Below, piece after piece: positions 43,367-45,354 of a DNA stretch of 45,354 nucleotides. Below the pieces are notes generated by a model. It saw only the letters and a program-made list of their open reading frames with translations, was not told the DNA's origin and made no database searches. Location: positions 1 to 45,354 of the IMG/VR virus record IMGVR_UViG_3300050024_000038; one strand, 5' to 3'. The number at the start of each line of letters is the position of its first letter. Within the stretch, counting starts at the first letter, position 1. The position numbers were made by a program, and so were the translations under genes. This DNA comes from a virus.

Positions 43367-43837
43367 TCAATTACTCCTTTCTGCTCTGTCTTTTCTAGCT
43401 CTAATATTCAAATCATAATAGCCTTTAGCCCAAAGTTCATATGCAATTTGCATATCTTGTCCTTTTGCCCTCATTGCAGAGATATAATTGTTCCATTCAT
43501 CTTTCTCTGCTTCCGCCTTGTTTACTTCCATTTTCAAATCTTCTAATTCGTCAAATTGCCTCCTAATTGTACGATTAACAAGAGCATCTGTAAGCTTATG
43601 ATCTTTTTTAATTCCATAAGCTTCAGGATCATTTCTAACCCTTTTAGCACATTTGTCTTCTAGCTTATCAAATTCAAATGCTAATTCCTTCCATTTGATA
43701 AACTTCTTTTTGTATATCTTAATCATCTTACCCATATAGGTAGCATGATCTCGAACTTCTTTTTCAAGATTATTCAAATCAACTGACAATACATCCACTG
43801 GATCAAAACCATATTTATCTACATAAGAATTTCCCAT
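43367..43837 (-). CDS. Helical protein, UvsY-like recombination mediator candidate
   Basis: A protein of 156 residues behind AAAGGAGATTTA, helical throughout. It has VDLNNLEKEVRDHATYMGKM, an RNDPEAYGIKKDHKLTDALV segment and an end pattern of IAYELWAKGYYDLNIRARKD. Small helical proteins of this layout, encoded near ssDNA-binding proteins and RecA in large phages, are sometimes assigned as UvsY-like mediators that load RecA on SSB-coated ssDNA. The similarity is in layout, not in a diagnostic motif, so this is a candidate only. Confidence 0.45.
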   Translation of the reverse strand: MGNSYVDKYGFDPVDVLSVDLNNLEKEVRDHATYMGKMIKIYKKKFIKWKELAFEFDKLEDKCAKRVRNDPEAYGIKKDHKLTDALVNRTIRRQFDELEDLKMEVNKAEAEKDEWNNYISAMRAKGQDMQIAYELWAKGYYDLNIRARKDRAERSN

Positions 43838-43865
43838 TAAATCTCCTTTCTATTTAAATAAGGAT

Positions 43866-43892
43866 AGGGAATGGGGGAATCCCCCATTCCCT
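43866..43892 (-). terminator. Strong 12-bp hairpin between early genes
   Basis: AGGGAATGGGGG (43866-43877) and CCCCCATTCCCT (43881-43892) are exact reverse complements around the triloop AAT. On the - transcript it lies 7 bases after the stop at 43899 and is followed by ATCCTTATTTAAATAG. The short loop and perfect stem make it the most stable hairpin seen here; it may terminate in part or protect the upstream message. Confidence 0.75.
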
Positions 43893-43898
43893 GCAAGG

Positions 43899-44786
43899 TT
43901 AATCCAAGGATATTGAACGCTTAAATTTGGTAATGCTTTTTTCAATAGAGTTTTCGACTTTTTCCATATTTTTTGCAATTGCTTTTCTTAATGCCTCTGA
44001 AGTTCTCAAATCCTTGGCATTAATTCCAAACATGGTATCCTTAGCTTCCTTGATTATATTGTTTAGTTCTGTATCCTTGAATACATTCTTCGTTTGAAAT
44101 TCATGAAAGAATACATCCAATTTATCCAATTGATCCTGTCTTATTACTTGTTGCCCATCATCTCCGGTAAGCACTCCTGTAATATGTTCTACAATTTCAA
44201 GAAATGCTTCTCTAAGAAATATAACAGCTTCATCTCTTGTCTGTTTCATCAATTGCCTGTATTTCTCCATTTCTTCTTTATAGACATTTGGAGAAAACTT
44301 TTGCATTTCACCGGGAACTCTCATTTCAAGAAATCGAAATTTAACCCCAAATCTTTCCTTAATATTTTTGGGGTAATCTTTTCGATTAAATAGTCCCTTT
44401 TTATCCAATTTCTTTTTGGCAAATGCAATAAGACTATCAAACTTTTCATCCAGCTTTTCAGCCTTTACTTCAATTTCCCTTTTAATTTCTGTCAAGCATT
44501 TGCTCAAAGCTTCTACTTCATCCTTTGCAATGAATCTAAAAGCTTCAATTGGAAATGGTAAAGCAACACTATCAATTTCTGTTCGGAACTTACTAATAAG
44601 GGAATTAAGGTCTTTCAATTCTGTTTTGTCAATCAATTGCTTTGTACTTTTAATCCAATCCAAATCTTCTTCATCTTTGAAAAGCTCTTTAAAGGCATCA
44701 CCAGAAATCTTTTTAGTTGCTTGCCAATTGTGAGTTTCAAAAATACACAACGTACCCAATTCAAATACTTTTGCGGCATCTTCCAT
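43899..44786 (-). CDS. DUF3150-like phage protein
   Basis: A protein of 295 residues from ATG 44786 behind TGGAGAACAAA; an ATG four codons upstream (44798) is possible but would place the ribosome site inside the gene. It is largely helical and charged. The N-terminal IFETHNWQATKKISGDAFKE and a following FPIEAFRFI recall DUF3150 proteins, often found in phages near AAA ATPase and VWA-domain genes. Function is unknown; such partners would lie to the right of this window. The downstream hairpin suggests that it is expressed at a different level from the genes after it. Confidence 0.5.
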   Translation of the reverse strand: MEDAAKVFELGTLCIFETHNWQATKKISGDAFKELFKDEEDLDWIKSTKQLIDKTELKDLNSLISKFRTEIDSVALPFPIEAFRFIAKDEVEALSKCLTEIKREIEVKAEKLDEKFDSLIAFAKKKLDKKGLFNRKDYPKNIKERFGVKFRFLEMRVPGEMQKFSPNVYKEEMEKYRQLMKQTRDEAVIFLREAFLEIVEHITGVLTGDDGQQVIRQDQLDKLDVFFHEFQTKNVFKDTELNNIIKEAKDTMFGINAKDLRTSEALRKAIAKNMEKVENSIEKSITKFKRSISLD

Positions 44787-44814
44787 TTTGTTCTCCATTC
44801 TTTTAATTGAGGGT

Positions 44815-45354
44815 TTAAGTAATTAAATTACGTTTAAATGGTTTAATTGATTCTTTTGCTTTCTTTGGATATTTTATTTTATGAACAACTTTATTTCCTA
44901 TTGAGTTTTGAAGGTTACTCCATTCTTCTTGTGGTGTCAAGACATTTTTAATTGCATCTGGTGGCAAATGGTCAATATCTACTAAAATATTACCATTTAT
45001 TGCTAATGTTGCCCTTTGATATTGATCAGTATTAAGTTCATTTATTTTAAGTGCGGGATGATCTGGTGAATATAAACCTATCATTGTTATTTCTGAATAA
45101 TCTCTTCTAACTATTATTTCAATAAATCTTCCTTTTATTTCAAATAAATAACGTCTACCAATATCATACATAGCTAATACATTAAAATTAATTATATCTC
45201 CTGAACATCTTTGAATGCTCACAACTCCATCAAATTTTTTAAATCTAATTGTGATAGTTTGTCCTTGTGATGAAGGAAGATTATAATCTCTAAATGTGTT
45301 TATTATTTCAACAATATCTATTGTAAAATCAGCAATATTACCAATTGATTTATT
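44815..45354 (-). CDS. Unknown protein, 5' end beyond the window
   Basis: The frame stays open from the right window edge to the stop at 44815, giving at least 179 residues; the GTG at 45222 is an internal codon. The visible part is beta-rich in the middle (GRRYLFEIKGRFIEIIVR) with a Lys-rich end (YPKKAKESIKPFKRNLIT). I do not recognise a domain. It precedes the DUF3150-like gene and is probably part of the same operon. Confidence 0.7.
   Translation of the reverse strand, partial: NKSIGNIADFTIDIVEIINTFRDYNLPSSQGQTITIRFKKFDGVVSIQRCSGDIINFNVLAMYDIGRRYLFEIKGRFIEIIVRRDYSEITMIGLYSPDHPALKINELNTDQYQRATLAINGNILVDIDHLPPDAIKNVLTPQEEWSNLQNSIGNKVVHKIKYPKKAKESIKPFKRNLIT

Overview
The window is a 45.4 kb piece of a tailed double-stranded DNA phage (Caudoviricetes), AT-rich by eye and almost wholly coding. 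It has a long, flexible (siphovirus-type) tail module in the lambda order and a T4-like recombination and replication module. I saw no integrase, repressor, tRNA, CRISPR array or insertion sequence, so nothing suggests lysogeny. A lytic-transglycosylase-type endolysin and a lipobox lipoprotein point weakly to a Gram-negative host. TGA, TAA and TAG are all used as stops, so the genetic code is standard. Both ends cut through genes.

Left half (1-22226, all + strand): the late tail operon. In order: major tail tube protein with a C-terminal Ig-like IPT/TIG domain; a terminator-like hairpin; a tail assembly chaperone pair joined by a +1/-2 frameshift on an A9 run; a 2057-residue tape measure protein with a possible papain-like domain; gpM-like and gpL-like tail-tip proteins, the latter with the four-cysteine cluster; an NlpC/P60 peptidase; and two paralogous hub/fibre proteins. 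The second paralog is split over two ORFs and carries a large inserted domain. Then come a tandem pair of paralogous virion proteins, a transthyretin-like protein, a repeat-rich fibre protein, two further fibre proteins and a one-helix membrane protein. A GC hairpin at 22239-22258 ends this operon where it meets the opposing one.

Right half (22249-45354, all - strand): the early/middle operon, transcribed right to left with many 4-base ATGA overlaps. From its upstream (right) end it holds a DUF3150-like protein, a helical UvsY-like candidate, a gp32-like ssDNA-binding protein, a RecA/UvsX recombinase, a PD-(D/E)xK nuclease, a Rad50/SbcC-like ATPase divided into two genes around the Mre11/SbcD nuclease, a lipoprotein, a holin-like membrane protein with two possible starts, a DnaJ-domain protein, a thymidylate-synthase-like enzyme with an inserted zinc ribbon, a class II ribonucleotide reductase, a MazG-like pyrophosphohydrolase, a 5'-3' exonuclease, a DnaB-like helicase, a UvsW-like SF2 helicase interrupted by an HNH intein, a DnaG-like primase and the endolysin. 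No DNA polymerase gene lies in the window.

Together the - strand genes give a self-contained set for nucleotide supply (RNR, ThyA-like, MazG) and recombination-dependent replication (primase, helicases, RecA, SSB, Rad50/Mre11, nucleases). The + strand genes build the tail and its host-recognition tip. The most unusual points are the split Rad50 around Mre11, the duplicated and then split tail hub, the intein inside a Walker A loop, the zinc ribbon inside the ThyA-like fold, and three small genes of 37-51 codons (41446-41559, 36237-36392, 32874-33026).
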